Shown here: positions 53,387-61,622 of the stretch, in pieces
Numbering within the stretch: position 1 is the first letter of the stretch
How the letters are laid out: each line of letters starts with the position of its first letter
DNA from: Actinomadura rudentiformis
Lineage (GTDB): Bacteria; Actinomycetota; Actinomycetes; Streptosporangiales; Streptosporangiaceae
DNA length: 64,000 nt
Assembly (NCBI RefSeq): GCF_008923185.1
Contig: NZ_WBMT01000022.1
Location: forward strand, 62,001-126,000
Direction: 5' to 3'
Notes under the pieces: model-generated
Database searches by the model: none
The model's input: the letters and a program-made list of their open reading frames with translations, nothing else
What the model was told of the DNA's origin: nothing
Made by a program: the position numbers and the translations under genes

Positions 53387-56067
53387 GCCGTCGCGGCGCC
53401 GGGTACGGCGTCGCGCTGCGCATCGCCCGGCGGGACGCCCTGCGGGCCAAGGGGCGGACGGTTCTCGTGCTGTGCATGATCGGGCTCCCGGTCATGGCCA
53501 TCGTGGCACTGTCGGTGCTGTTCAAGACGGGTGAGTGGTCCGCGCGCGAATCGCTGCCGTACGACCTGGGCAGGGCTGACGCGCGGCTCACCGGCGTGGC
53601 ACGGTCACCCGTGGAACAGGACCCCACCGAGACGTCCTTCGGCGGTGGCGCAGACGAAGCGCCCAAGCCGTGGACCACTGAGGAGATCACCCGCCAGGTC
53701 CAGGCGAAGTACGGTCCGGGCAGCAAGGCCCTTCTGTACGTCGGGGGCAAGACACTGGCGATCAGGACTGAGCGCGGAGTGCTGCAGGCGGAGGCCACCG
53801 AGGTCGACTTGCGCGATCCGCTGACCACCGGTCTCTTCAGGGTCACCGAGGGACGGTTGCCCGCCACGGCCGGCGAGGTGGCGCTGCCCGCCGAGTTCGG
53901 TGAACGCGGCTTCCGGATCGGCGCCTCCGCCAAGATCGAGGGCACCGGCGCGCAGAAGCGCGTGGTCGGCTTCGTTCAGGATCCGCTGTCCCCGGGGCGC
54001 TCCCTCGCGGTGGCCTTGCCCGGTGCGCTCCCCGCCCGGGCAGGGACGGACGGCGCGGGTACCGCGGACCTCAACACGCAGTGGCTGATCAGTACCGGTG
54101 GCAAGCCGGTCACCTGGGCCGACGTGCGCGCGTTCAACCAGCTCGGCATCACCGTCCTCTCGCGTGCCGTGGTGACGAACCCGCCGCCGGACGACCAGAT
54201 CCCGTCGCAGGCCCAGCAGGGCGCCGGGGCCGACAACGCCACCACGGCGGTCGCCGCCATGATCGTTGCGATGGTGGTGCTGGAGGTCGTGCTGCTGGCC
54301 GGTCCCGCGTTCGCCGTCGGGGTGCGGAGGCAGCGCCGCCAGCTCGCGCTGGTCGCGGCCAGCGGCGGCGACGCCCGGCACCTGCGGACCGTCGTGCTGG
54401 CCGGGGGCATCGTCATCGGCGGTGCCGCCGCGCTGCTCGGCGCGGCCGCGGGCATCGGGCTCGCCGCCGTGGCCGGACCGGTGTACGAGGCGTACAGCGG
54501 CAACCCCATGGGGCCGTTCGAGATCCCGTGGGCGCTGGTCCCGTTGCCGATGGTGCTCGGCGCGCTCAGCGGGCTGGCCGCCGCGTACATGCCGGCCAGG
54601 CAGGCCGCCCGGATGGACGTCGTGGCCGCTCTCGGCGGGCGCCGCGACCAGGCCCGCTCGCGGGGCGGCTGGCCGATCGCCGGTGGCGCGCTCATCATCG
54701 GGGGCATCGTCCTGTGCCTGGTCGGTGTCCGGCTCTGGCGAGAGTTCGGGGCCGCCCTCGGCGCGATCGCGATCATCATCGGCTGCGTGATGATCGGACC
54801 ATGGGTGGTGGGCGTGGCCGGCCGTATCGCGGGTCCGCTGCCGCTGCCCATGCGGCTGGCGGTCCGCGACGGCGCTCGCAACCGGGGCCGCGCCGCGCCC
54901 GCCGTCGCAGCGATCATGGCCGCCGTCGCCGGGATCACCGCGCTCGCCATCGGGGGCGCGAGCGACTTCGCCCAGAACCGGCAGGAATACCGGCCACAGC
55001 TGCCCATGGGCTCCACGATGATCCGGGGGACGGCGCACGAGGGCGACCAGAACGCGCTGACCGAACGGATGCGCCAGGCGGTCGCGCGCGAGTTGCCGGG
55101 CGTGCCCGCCATCCCGCTGCGGAGCCTGCCCGGCCAGGACCGGATCTGCAGGGAGCCAGGGCCCGGCAAGTGCCCGTACGCGACGTTCGGCAGGGTCTAC
55201 AACGGGCCCGAGACCATCGTGATCGACAACCTGGTCGGCGGGCCGCGGGAGGCCCGGTTGCTGCTCGGCCGCGACGATCCGGCCGTGTCCGCCGCCCTCA
55301 CCGCAGGGAAGATCGTTCTCTTCCACGTGAAGCCGCCTGCCGGGGGCACGGTCCCGGTCCACGTGAAGGAGTACGCGGAGGACAAGGAGAAGGTGGTCCG
55401 GTCGTTCGGCCGGCTGCCCGCGATCGCGGTCCCCGAGGCGACCGGGGTGCGGGCGATGGTGCCGCCCGCCGTCGCGACGAAGGTCGGGCTGCCGTTCGAC
55501 ACCAGCGGGTTCGGGATCGACCGGGCCGACCACCGGGTGACCAAGGACGAGCAGTCCCGCCTCCAGGAGCGGCTCAACGGGATCGCGAGCGACCTCAACT
55601 CGCCCGACGTCTACGTCGAGCGCGGCTTCACCGAGTCGTTCAGCCAGATCTTGCTGTTCCTCGGCCTGGCCGGGACGCTGATGGTCCTGGGCGGCTCGCT
55701 GATCGCCACCGGGCTCTCGGCCGCGGACTCCCGGCCCGACCTGGCCACGCTCGCCGCAGTGGGGGCCCGGCCACGGACCCGCCGGCTGCTGATGATGGGG
55801 CAGGCCGGGTTCATCGCGATCCTCGGGTGCTGGCTCGGCATGCTGGCCGGGCTGGCACCGGGCATCGCCGTCGCCCGGCCGCTCACCAGCCAGGACCGCG
55901 CACCTGCGGAACCGGGCTCGATCGACACCATGTCCCACGGCACGATCGTCGCCATCCCCTGGGAGCTGCTGGGGGCCATCGGGATCGTGGTCCCGCTGAT
56001 CGCCATGCTCGCCGCGGGCCTCTTCACCCGCTCCCGGCTCCCGATGGTCCGGCGAGGAGCCGCCTAA
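53383..56067 (+). CDS. FtsX-like ABC transporter permease with large external loops
   Basis: An 894-residue permease with two FtsX domains: helices near the N-terminus, a cluster at about 285-400, another at about 430-530, and a final group near 750-890. Large extracellular segments (about 50-250 and 560-740) resemble MacB-type periplasmic modules. Partner of the upstream ATPase. Substrate unknown; export of antimicrobial peptides or lipids is the family rule. A 14-bp hairpin follows. Confidence 0.92.
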   Translation: MSRRGAGYGVALRIARRDALRAKGRTVLVLCMIGLPVMAIVALSVLFKTGEWSARESLPYDLGRADARLTGVARSPVEQDPTETSFGGGADEAPKPWTTEEITRQVQAKYGPGSKALLYVGGKTLAIRTERGVLQAEATEVDLRDPLTTGLFRVTEGRLPATAGEVALPAEFGERGFRIGASAKIEGTGAQKRVVGFVQDPLSPGRSLAVALPGALPARAGTDGAGTADLNTQWLISTGGKPVTWADVRAFNQLGITVLSRAVVTNPPPDDQIPSQAQQGAGADNATTAVAAMIVAMVVLEVVLLAGPAFAVGVRRQRRQLALVAASGGDARHLRTVVLAGGIVIGGAAALLGAAAGIGLAAVAGPVYEAYSGNPMGPFEIPWALVPLPMVLGALSGLAAAYMPARQAARMDVVAALGGRRDQARSRGGWPIAGGALIIGGIVLCLVGVRLWREFGAALGAIAIIIGCVMIGPWVVGVAGRIAGPLPLPMRLAVRDGARNRGRAAPAVAAIMAAVAGITALAIGGASDFAQNRQEYRPQLPMGSTMIRGTAHEGDQNALTERMRQAVARELPGVPAIPLRSLPGQDRICREPGPGKCPYATFGRVYNGPETIVIDNLVGGPREARLLLGRDDPAVSAALTAGKIVLFHVKPPAGGTVPVHVKEYAEDKEKVVRSFGRLPAIAVPEATGVRAMVPPAVATKVGLPFDTSGFGIDRADHRVTKDEQSRLQERLNGIASDLNSPDVYVERGFTESFSQILLFLGLAGTLMVLGGSLIATGLSAADSRPDLATLAAVGARPRTRRLLMMGQAGFIAILGCWLGMLAGLAPGIAVARPLTSQDRAPAEPGSIDTMSHGTIVAIPWELLGAIGIVVPLIAMLAAGLFTRSRLPMVRRGAA

Positions 56068-56084
56068 CCCGCTTGATCGCTGCA

Positions 56085-56118
56085 AGCGCGGCCGCCCGCC
56101 CGCTCGGGCGGCCGCGCT
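56085..56118 (+). terminator. Terminator of the PadR-ABC operon
   Basis: Perfect 14-bp stem (AGCGCGGCCGCCCG and complement), 6-nt loop, 17 bp after the permease stop; short GGTGGCCGCGTCC-like repeats follow to about 56160. Confidence 0.7.
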
Positions 56119-56243
56119 CGGGTGGCCGCGTCCGGTGGGCCGCGTCCGGTGGCGCGTCTGGGTGATCGCACGCCAGGGGATGTGGCCGGGGAGCCGGTTT
56201 GGGCGGCTTGGTCTCGTGCGTCGGACTGGTAGCCTCCTGGCGC

Positions 56244-57806
56244 GTGGCTGAGGCGGTTGCGGTGAGCGAGAAGGCGGACGGCGACGAGGCCCCGGCGCGT
56301 GTTCGGCGGTCCCGGGTTCGGCCGCGACTGCCCCTTGCCCTGCTGGTCGCCGCCGCAGCCGTGCTGTACGCGACGTACTCCTTGCTGCGCATCCACACGT
56401 TCCGCGCGAGCACGTACGACCTTGTGATCTTCGACCAGGCGATCCGGTCGTACAGCCGGTTCGGGCTGCCGGTGGCCATGGTCAAGGGTGTGCACAACGG
56501 CTTCGGCCCCGGCTTCTCCATCCTCGGTGACCATTTCTCGCCGATGCTGGCGGTGCTCGCCCCGCTCTACTGGATCCATGACGGGCCGGAGACACTGGTG
56601 ATCGCCCAGGCCGTGCTCCTGGCGCTGGCCTTCGTGCCGATCTGGCTCTACACCGAACGCAGGCTCGGAAGTGCCGCGGCGTACTGCGTCGCCGGCGCCT
56701 ACACGCTGGGGTGGCCGATCGCAGAGGCCCTCGCCTTCGACTTCCACGAGGTCGCGTTCGTGCCGCTGCTCTCGGCGCTGATGGTCGAGCGACACGACGC
56801 CGGCCGGCGCGGGCAGGCGGCGTTCATGGCCGGGATGCTGCTGCTGGTCAAGGAGGACATGGGCCTGCTGCTGGCGGGGTTCGGCCTGTACCTGCTCACC
56901 CGGCGGGGAGAACGAAGGGCCGGGGCGATCCATGTCCTTGTCGGCCTGGTCGCGACGTGGGTGAGCTCGCGCGTTCTGATCTCGGCTTTCGGCGGTGACG
57001 ACGACTACTACTGGGCGTACGGCTCGTTCGGGCCCGATCTGCCGAGCGCGGCACTGCACCTGCTGACCCATCCCTGGGACGCGGTGAAGGCACTCGGCAC
57101 CCCGCCGATGAAGCTCGAGACGATGGCGCTGCTCGTCCTGCCCTTGTTGCTCCTGCCGCTGGCGTCCCCGCTGACGCTGACGGCCGTTCCCCTGCTCGCC
57201 GAACGGATGCTCGCCGACCGGATACCCAACTGGTGGGAAGCCCGCTATCACTACAACGCCTTCCTGATCGCGGTCCTGCTGCTCGCCTCCGTGGACGGGG
57301 CGGTCCGGCTCCGCCGCCTGCTCGCCGGCCGCTCGTGGCCGCGCGCTCTGCCGCGCCGTCTACGGCGTGTTTCGAGGCTGGTCCCGGCCGTGGGGCTCCT
57401 CGTCGCCGCGGTCGTGACGGTGCCGTACTTCTCGTTCGGTGAGTTCGGCGACGCCTCGTTCTACCGGCGGAACGAGCGAGCGCGGGCGGCGGCGGCCGCG
57501 GCGGCGCTGGTGCCCGACGGCGCCCTGGTCGAGGCGGTCAACCCGCTCGGACCGGCGCTCTCGACGCGCACCCGGGTGTTGTTGTGGGACTGGGAGCCGC
57601 GTGACGCGCCGTGGGTGATCGCCGACACCCGCAGGCGGCAGTTCCCGTTCGGCTCGCGGGACGAGCAGATACGGCGCGTGGAAGTGCTGGTCGCGGGCGG
57701 TTACCGCACCCTCTTCCAGCGAGAGGGCTTCATCGTGCTCCACCGGCCGGGCCCCGAGCCGGTGAACATCCCGCAGAGCGACCGCAAGCAGGTGACCCGT
57801 TACTGA
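56244..57806 (+). CDS. DUF2079 polytopic membrane protein
   Basis: A 520-residue protein with about ten membrane helices. It matches DUF2079: YDLVIFDQAIRSYSRFG, GDHFSPMLAVLAPLYWI, EALAFDFHEVAFVPLL, LLVKEDMGLLLAGFGLYLL and NWWEARYHYNAFL. The family resembles GT-C glycosyltransferases in outline (early charged loop after TM1 with Asp), but activity is unproved. GTG 56244 has TAGCCT 8 bp upstream (leaderless); GTG 56262 with GAGG is an alternative. A stem with CTGG/CCAG lies after the stop near 57835. Confidence 0.85.
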   Translation: MAEAVAVSEKADGDEAPARVRRSRVRPRLPLALLVAAAAVLYATYSLLRIHTFRASTYDLVIFDQAIRSYSRFGLPVAMVKGVHNGFGPGFSILGDHFSPMLAVLAPLYWIHDGPETLVIAQAVLLALAFVPIWLYTERRLGSAAAYCVAGAYTLGWPIAEALAFDFHEVAFVPLLSALMVERHDAGRRGQAAFMAGMLLLVKEDMGLLLAGFGLYLLTRRGERRAGAIHVLVGLVATWVSSRVLISAFGGDDDYYWAYGSFGPDLPSAALHLLTHPWDAVKALGTPPMKLETMALLVLPLLLLPLASPLTLTAVPLLAERMLADRIPNWWEARYHYNAFLIAVLLLASVDGAVRLRRLLAGRSWPRALPRRLRRVSRLVPAVGLLVAAVVTVPYFSFGEFGDASFYRRNERARAAAAAAALVPDGALVEAVNPLGPALSTRTRVLLWDWEPRDAPWVIADTRRRQFPFGSRDEQIRRVEVLVAGGYRTLFQREGFIVLHRPGPEPVNIPQSDRKQVTRY

Positions 57807-58146
57807 ACGCCGGTGCGTTCGGTAAGGAAAAGGATCACTCTGGTCAGAAAGCCAGTGAAGTCGCAACTCTCCGCTTTTGCACTATCGTTTTCCCGTTCTT
57901 TGCCCGATACTTAGAGAAAGTCGCGACGGCGGGCGGCCAGCCCTCCGCACCTGGGCAAACACTCAATGTGACCGCAGCCGTGGTGGCGGTGGGGCGGAGT
58001 CATGAGTGGCGATCATCATCGGCAGACAAGGGCGGAGACCCTCGCGCGCGGGACGGAATATATTCCCTTGCGCGCATTGCCTGAGGCAGGTAATTGCCTG
58101 ATTACCGGCCCCCAGTCGGGGGTGAATACTGGCGGGGAGTCGTGAC
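57807..58146 (+). other. 340-bp AT-richer intergenic region
   Basis: Visibly lower GC than its neighbours. Contains a stem TCACTCTGG/CCAGTGA (57835-57859, possible terminator), an inverted repeat GGTAAT-TGCCTG-ATTACC (58089-58106), and a CCCCC/GGGGG stem (near 58110-58122) just before the next gene. No gene seen. The inverted repeat may regulate the thymidylate-synthase-fold gene. Confidence 0.45.
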
Positions 58147-58785
58147 GTGGCGCCGGCAGGAGACCGGGCCGTCCAGCGCTGGGAAACCTGCGGGCGTGCC
58201 TGGATTGCCGTGTTGCGACACGTATGGGCTGCCGGTGAGGCCGGCATGGAGGACCACGGCCCGATCATCGAGGGCCCGCCGATCCTCTTCGAAATAGCCT
58301 CGCTGAGCTGGGAGGACCCCATCCTGCGGGAATACGGGGACGGCGCGCGGATGTCCCGCTGGGCGCAGGACCGGCCCCGGCGCACCATGGACAGCGAGCT
58401 CGGCGAGCGGCTGCGGGACCTGAACGGCGTTCACCAGCTGCACTGGGTGGCGGACCTGCTGCGGTCCCGGCCGTGGACGACCAGCGCGTGGATCTCGCTG
58501 ACCGTGCCGGGCGAGGACGCCGAGGCGGTGCCGAGCCTGGCCGCACTCTCGTTCCGCATCCGGGACTACCGGCTGATCATGACCGCGATGTTCCGTTCGC
58601 AGAACGTCTACCGGGGCTACCTGGCCTACGTTCCGCTGCGCGGCATCCAGCTCGAGGTCGCCGACGACCTCGGCCTGCCGCCGGGCCCGCTACGGGTGTT
58701 CATCGACGTCCCGCACATCGAGGTCGCCGACGCCAACGGCGTGGCCACCGTCCTGGCCGCCATGCCCGAGCCGAACGCGGCCTGA
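58147..58785 (+). CDS. Thymidylate-synthase-fold protein with replaced active-site residues
   Basis: A 212-residue protein of ThyA/dCMP-hydroxymethylase fold. Residues 129-151 align without gaps to E. coli ThyA 145-167. Against E. coli numbering, Cys146 is Ser130, His147 is Leu131, Asp169 is Asn153, Asn177 is Tyr161 and Tyr209 is Glu192, while Arg166, Ser167 and His207 are kept (Arg150, Ser151, His190). It cannot be a normal thymidylate synthase. The N-terminal segment (AWIAVLRHVWAAGE) matches the start of the fold, supporting GTG 58147 over ATG 58246. It may bind nucleotides without methylating them. Alone, no obvious operon partner. Confidence 0.7.
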   Translation: MAPAGDRAVQRWETCGRAWIAVLRHVWAAGEAGMEDHGPIIEGPPILFEIASLSWEDPILREYGDGARMSRWAQDRPRRTMDSELGERLRDLNGVHQLHWVADLLRSRPWTTSAWISLTVPGEDAEAVPSLAALSFRIRDYRLIMTAMFRSQNVYRGYLAYVPLRGIQLEVADDLGLPPGPLRVFIDVPHIEVADANGVATVLAAMPEPNAA

Positions 58786-58824
58786 CGCCAGGGCCAGGGG
58801 CCAAGCCCCGATGCCGGGTGCCCC

Positions 58825-58849
58825 GGGGGCCGCCCATGGGACGGCCCCC
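58825..58849. terminator. Hairpin between convergent genes
   Basis: GGGGGCCG (58825-58832) pairs with CGGCCCCC (58842-58849), with inner CCC/GGG pairing. It serves both the thymidylate-synthase-fold gene and the secreted-protein gene. Confidence 0.6.
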
Positions 58850-58883
58850 GATCACACCGGATCACCAGGGTGGTGAAACGGTT

Positions 58884-59225
58884 TTACCGGACCTTCCAGC
58901 AGGTCTTGGGTGCCCAGCGCCCAGTGCCGTTGTTCATGATCTTGATCCACTTGTTGCTGCTCTTGCCGCACGCCTTGTACTTCGCGCCCTTCTCTGTCTT
59001 GGAGAAGGGCTCGATGCAGCGCACCGTGCCCTTCTTGATCGACGCGACCTTGTTGGCCTTCGTGGCCTTCTTCTTCTTGTAGAGCGCGGTGTTTGCGACG
59101 GCCCCGGCATGGGTGCAGCGCTGAATGGTCGCGTCCTGGGAAGCGGCGGACGCTGTCGGGGCGGTGGCCATCACGGCGCCGATGGCGAACGCTCCGATGG
59201 CGGGGGTGACCAGGAGTTTCCTCAT
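58884..59225 (-). CDS. Small secreted Lys-rich protein with four cysteines
   Basis: A 113-residue precursor. The Sec signal (MRKLLVTPAIGAFAIG..., ending TASA) leaves a mature part of about 86 residues, very basic (YKKKKATKANKVASIKKG) with four cysteines and a C-terminal Trp (CWKVR). No known family recognised; length and charge suggest a secreted factor, wall-binding or antimicrobial protein. ATG 59225 follows GGAAGG. The upstream region carries a 22-bp-period repeat, pointing to specific regulation. Confidence 0.75.
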   Translation of the reverse strand: MRKLLVTPAIGAFAIGAVMATAPTASAASQDATIQRCTHAGAVANTALYKKKKATKANKVASIKKGTVRCIEPFSKTEKGAKYKACGKSSNKWIKIMNNGTGRWAPKTCWKVR

Positions 59226-59288
59226 GGGAGACCTTCCGATGCTTGTCAGATTCGGATGAGGCGCGGGTGATGAGCCGCGGCGCGACCG

Positions 59289-59330
59289 TATCCAGAAAAC
59301 GATCTTGAAATATCCGGAAAATGATCTTGA
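59289..59330 (-). promoter_or_regulatory. 22-bp-period direct repeat upstream of the secreted-protein gene
   Basis: Two 20-bp copies starting TATCC(A/G)GAAAA and ending GATCTTGA (59289-59308 and 59311-59330), 18 of 20 identical, phased two helical turns apart. Likely a tandem operator for the secreted protein gene; serA starts further off on the other strand. Confidence 0.5.
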
Positions 59331-59560
59331 GTGATCCACATCACATGATGGATCGTTCCAGGCTTGGTGATTCATCGGGTATAGGAGCGCGGCGTTCGAG
59401 TGGCGGGGACGAAAGGGGTGTTCGGGTGCGAGTCCGGCTCTCCGCCGAGCGGGGCGCGGGTGCGGGATAGACTCGGGCAACGGGGCGCGCGCACGACGAG
59501 GTGAGTCGCGACTTCAATCCTGCACATCACCTGCACATCTACCTTCCTAAGGACTGTTCC

Positions 59561-61150
59561 TTGAGCAAGCCTGTCGTCCTCGTCGCTGAAGAACTCTCTC
59601 CGGCCGGCATCGCGGTACTGGAGTCCGATTTCGAGGTCCGTTCCGTCGACGGGGCCGACCGCGAGCAGCTGCTCCCGGCCGTCGCCGACGTCGACGCGCT
59701 GATCGTCCGCAGCGCCACCAAGGTCACCGCCGAGGTTTTCCAGCACGCCAAGAAGCTGCGCGTCGTGGCGCGGGCCGGCGTCGGCCTCGACAACGTCGAC
59801 GTCGAGGCCGCCACCAAGGCCGGCGTCATGGTCGTCAACGCGCCGACCTCCAACATCGTCACCGCCGCCGAGCACGCGATCGCGCTGCTGCTGGCGACCG
59901 CGCGCAACGTGCCGCAGGGCCACACCGCCCTCAAGCAGGGGGAGTGGAAGCGGTCCCGCTACACCGGCGTCGAGTTGCAGGGCAAGACCGTCGGCGTACT
60001 CGGCCTCGGCCGCATCGGCGTGCTGGTCGCCCAGCGGCTGGCCGCGTTCGACATGAACGTGATCGCGTACGACCCGTACGTGCAGGCCGCCCGCGCCGCC
60101 CAGCTCGGCGTCAAGCTCGTCAGCATCGACGAGCTGCTGGGCGAGAGCGACTTCATCACCGTGCACCTGCCCAAGACGCCGGAGACCCTCGGGCTCATCG
60201 GCGACAAGGAGCTGCACCGGGTCAAGCCGAGCGTGCGCATCGTCAACGCCGCCCGCGGCGGGATCGTCGACGAGGAGGCGCTCGACCTCGCGATCAAGGA
60301 CGGCCGGGTGGCCGGCGCCGGCATCGACGTGTTCAGCACCGAGCCCTGCACCGACAGCCCGCTGTTCCACCACGACAACGTCGTGGTCACCCCGCACCTG
60401 GGGGCCAGCACCCACGAGGCGCAGGAGAAGGCCGGCACCCAGGTCGCCCGCTCGGTCAAGCTGGCGCTGTCCGGCGAGTTCGTGCCCGACGCGGTCAACG
60501 TCCAGGGCGGCGCGGTCGCCGAGGACGTCAAGCCCGGCCTCCCGCTCGCCGAGAAGCTCGGCCGCATCTTCACCGCGCTGGCCGGCGGCGTGCCGGTCCG
60601 GCTGGACGTGGTCGTACGCGGCGAGATCACCGGCCATGACGTCAAGGTGCTGGAGCTGGCCGCGCTCAAGGGCGTCTTCGTCGACGTGATCGAGGAGGCG
60701 GTGACGTTCGTCAACGCGCCGCTGCTGGCCCGTGACCGCGGTGTCGAGGTCACGCTGACGACGAGCGAGGACTCGCCCGACTGGCGCAACGTGGTCCAGG
60801 TGCGCGGCACGATGGCCGACGGCACGGTGATCTCGGTCTCCGGCACGCTCACCGGCCCCAAGCACATCGAGCGGATCATCGAGATCAACGGCTACGACAT
60901 GGAGCTCGTGCCGACCGAGCACATGGCGTTCTTCACCTACACCGACCGGCCCGGCATCGTCGGCGTCGTGGGCAAGCTGCTCGGCGAGAGCGGCGTCAAC
61001 ATCGCCAGCATGCAGGTCGGCCGGGCCGCCAAGGGCGCCCAGGCGCTGATCGCGCTTACCGTCGACTCGGCCATCCCGGCCCAGCTCGTCGACGGCATCA
61101 AGGCCGCGATCGGCGCCGACATGGGCCGCCGGGTCGACCTGGAGTCCTGA
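59561..61150 (+). CDS. serA: D-3-phosphoglycerate dehydrogenase
   Basis: A 529-residue long-form SerA, the first step of serine synthesis. NAD-binding GLGRIGVLVAQR, catalytic Arg in NAARGGIVDE, Glu and His in the substrate domain (TPHLGAST), then the intervening domain and a C-terminal ACT domain (TDRPGIVGVVGKLLGESGVNIASMQV). TTG 59561 (LSKPVVLVAEELSP) fits the usual N-terminus and has AAGGA upstream; the ATG 20 codons earlier lacks these. TAGACT at 59468 may be the -10 box, giving a leader of about 80 nt. A strong terminator follows. Confidence 0.96.
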   Translation: MSKPVVLVAEELSPAGIAVLESDFEVRSVDGADREQLLPAVADVDALIVRSATKVTAEVFQHAKKLRVVARAGVGLDNVDVEAATKAGVMVVNAPTSNIVTAAEHAIALLLATARNVPQGHTALKQGEWKRSRYTGVELQGKTVGVLGLGRIGVLVAQRLAAFDMNVIAYDPYVQAARAAQLGVKLVSIDELLGESDFITVHLPKTPETLGLIGDKELHRVKPSVRIVNAARGGIVDEEALDLAIKDGRVAGAGIDVFSTEPCTDSPLFHHDNVVVTPHLGASTHEAQEKAGTQVARSVKLALSGEFVPDAVNVQGGAVAEDVKPGLPLAEKLGRIFTALAGGVPVRLDVVVRGEITGHDVKVLELAALKGVFVDVIEEAVTFVNAPLLARDRGVEVTLTTSEDSPDWRNVVQVRGTMADGTVISVSGTLTGPKHIERIIEINGYDMELVPTEHMAFFTYTDRPGIVGVVGKLLGESGVNIASMQVGRAAKGAQALIALTVDSAIPAQLVDGIKAAIGADMGRRVDLES

Positions 61151-61158
61151 CCGCCACC

Positions 61159-61200
61159 AGGCCGTGATCCCGTACGCGGGATCACGGCCTTTTGGTTTTC
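61159..61200 (+). terminator. Intrinsic terminator of serA
   Basis: Perfect 14-bp stem (AGGCCGTGATCCCG and complement, 61159-61172 and 61177-61190), loop TACG, followed by a T-rich tract (TTTTGGTTTT). A textbook intrinsic terminator, unusual in such GC-rich DNA. Confidence 0.9.
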
Positions 61201-61290
61201 GCAGGTGGACGCTTGATCATCTCACTATGCGAGAACTTTGGCCACGGGTCGGGACACTTCACGGCATCCGAAGGTAACGTGGTGGGAGTC

Positions 61291-61335
61291 ATGCGGCGCT
61301 TCGTAGTAATCCTTCGCTGCCGCAGCGGGGCCTGA
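61291..61335 (+). CDS. Short leader peptide (14 residues, Phe-Val-Val-Ile-Leu)
   Basis: ATG-started frame MRRFVVILRCRSGA. Like the ilv leader at 47465 it has a run of branched-chain codons including the rare pair GTA GTA and CTT, then basic residues, and its end lies in the arm of a hairpin. TAACGT (61275-61280) may be its -10 box, which would give a leaderless mRNA. The gene it would control is unclear: only a 36-residue frame follows on this strand. In related actinomycetes leuB lies downstream of serA; here it does not. Confidence 0.55.
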   Translation: MRRFVVILRCRSGA

Positions 61336-61360
61336 ACGGCAGGCCGGCACCCCGCTGCGG
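61320..61360 (+). promoter_or_regulatory. Hairpin overlapping the leader-peptide stop
   Basis: CCGCAGCGGGG (61320-61330) pairs perfectly with CCCCGCTGCGG (61350-61360); a nested CCTG/CAGG stem encloses AACGG. It overlaps the last codons of the leader. A further nested stem (CGCCG and CCGTG arms with their complements, 61391-61419) follows. No U-run, so termination, if any, would be factor-dependent or translational. Confidence 0.5.
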
Positions 61361-61461
61361 AGCGACGTGCTGGCCGTAAGCCCTGTTCAGCGCCGGACCG
61401 TGCGAACCACGGTGCGGCGACCCCGGCACAGCAGCCACCACACAGACCACGGAGCACAATC

Positions 61462-61572
61462 ATGAACGAGACGTTCAACGCCGCGCCCGCCGACGACCAG
61501 GACGAGGCGTCGCGCGCACTGCAGACCGCCCTGGACCGCCGCGACAACGGCGGCCAGTCCAGCCGCAAGTAA
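61462..61572 (+). CDS. 36-residue microprotein of unknown function
   Basis: An ATG frame of 36 codons with GGAG 7 nt upstream. The peptide is hydrophilic and highly charged (DDQDEASRALQTALDRRD), with no membrane or signal segment, and ends in basic SSRK. GC-biased third positions support coding. It lies downstream of the leader-like peptide and hairpins and upstream of the convergent sugar operon. No recognised family. Confidence 0.5.
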   Translation: MNETFNAAPADDQDEASRALQTALDRRDNGGQSSRK

Positions 61573-61622
61573 CCCGCTGAGTGTGGTCTTGAGCTTTGCG
61601 ACCGCCGTGACCGGGTCTTCGG

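Noticed and set aside
53605..56085. 826-codon minus-strand open frame opposite the FtsX permease
   Set aside because: Shadow of a membrane protein gene; repetitive Gln/His/Arg/Gly sequence.
57807..58146. c-di-AMP or cobalamin riboswitch
   Set aside because: Some GC-hairpins but none of the conserved cores recognised.
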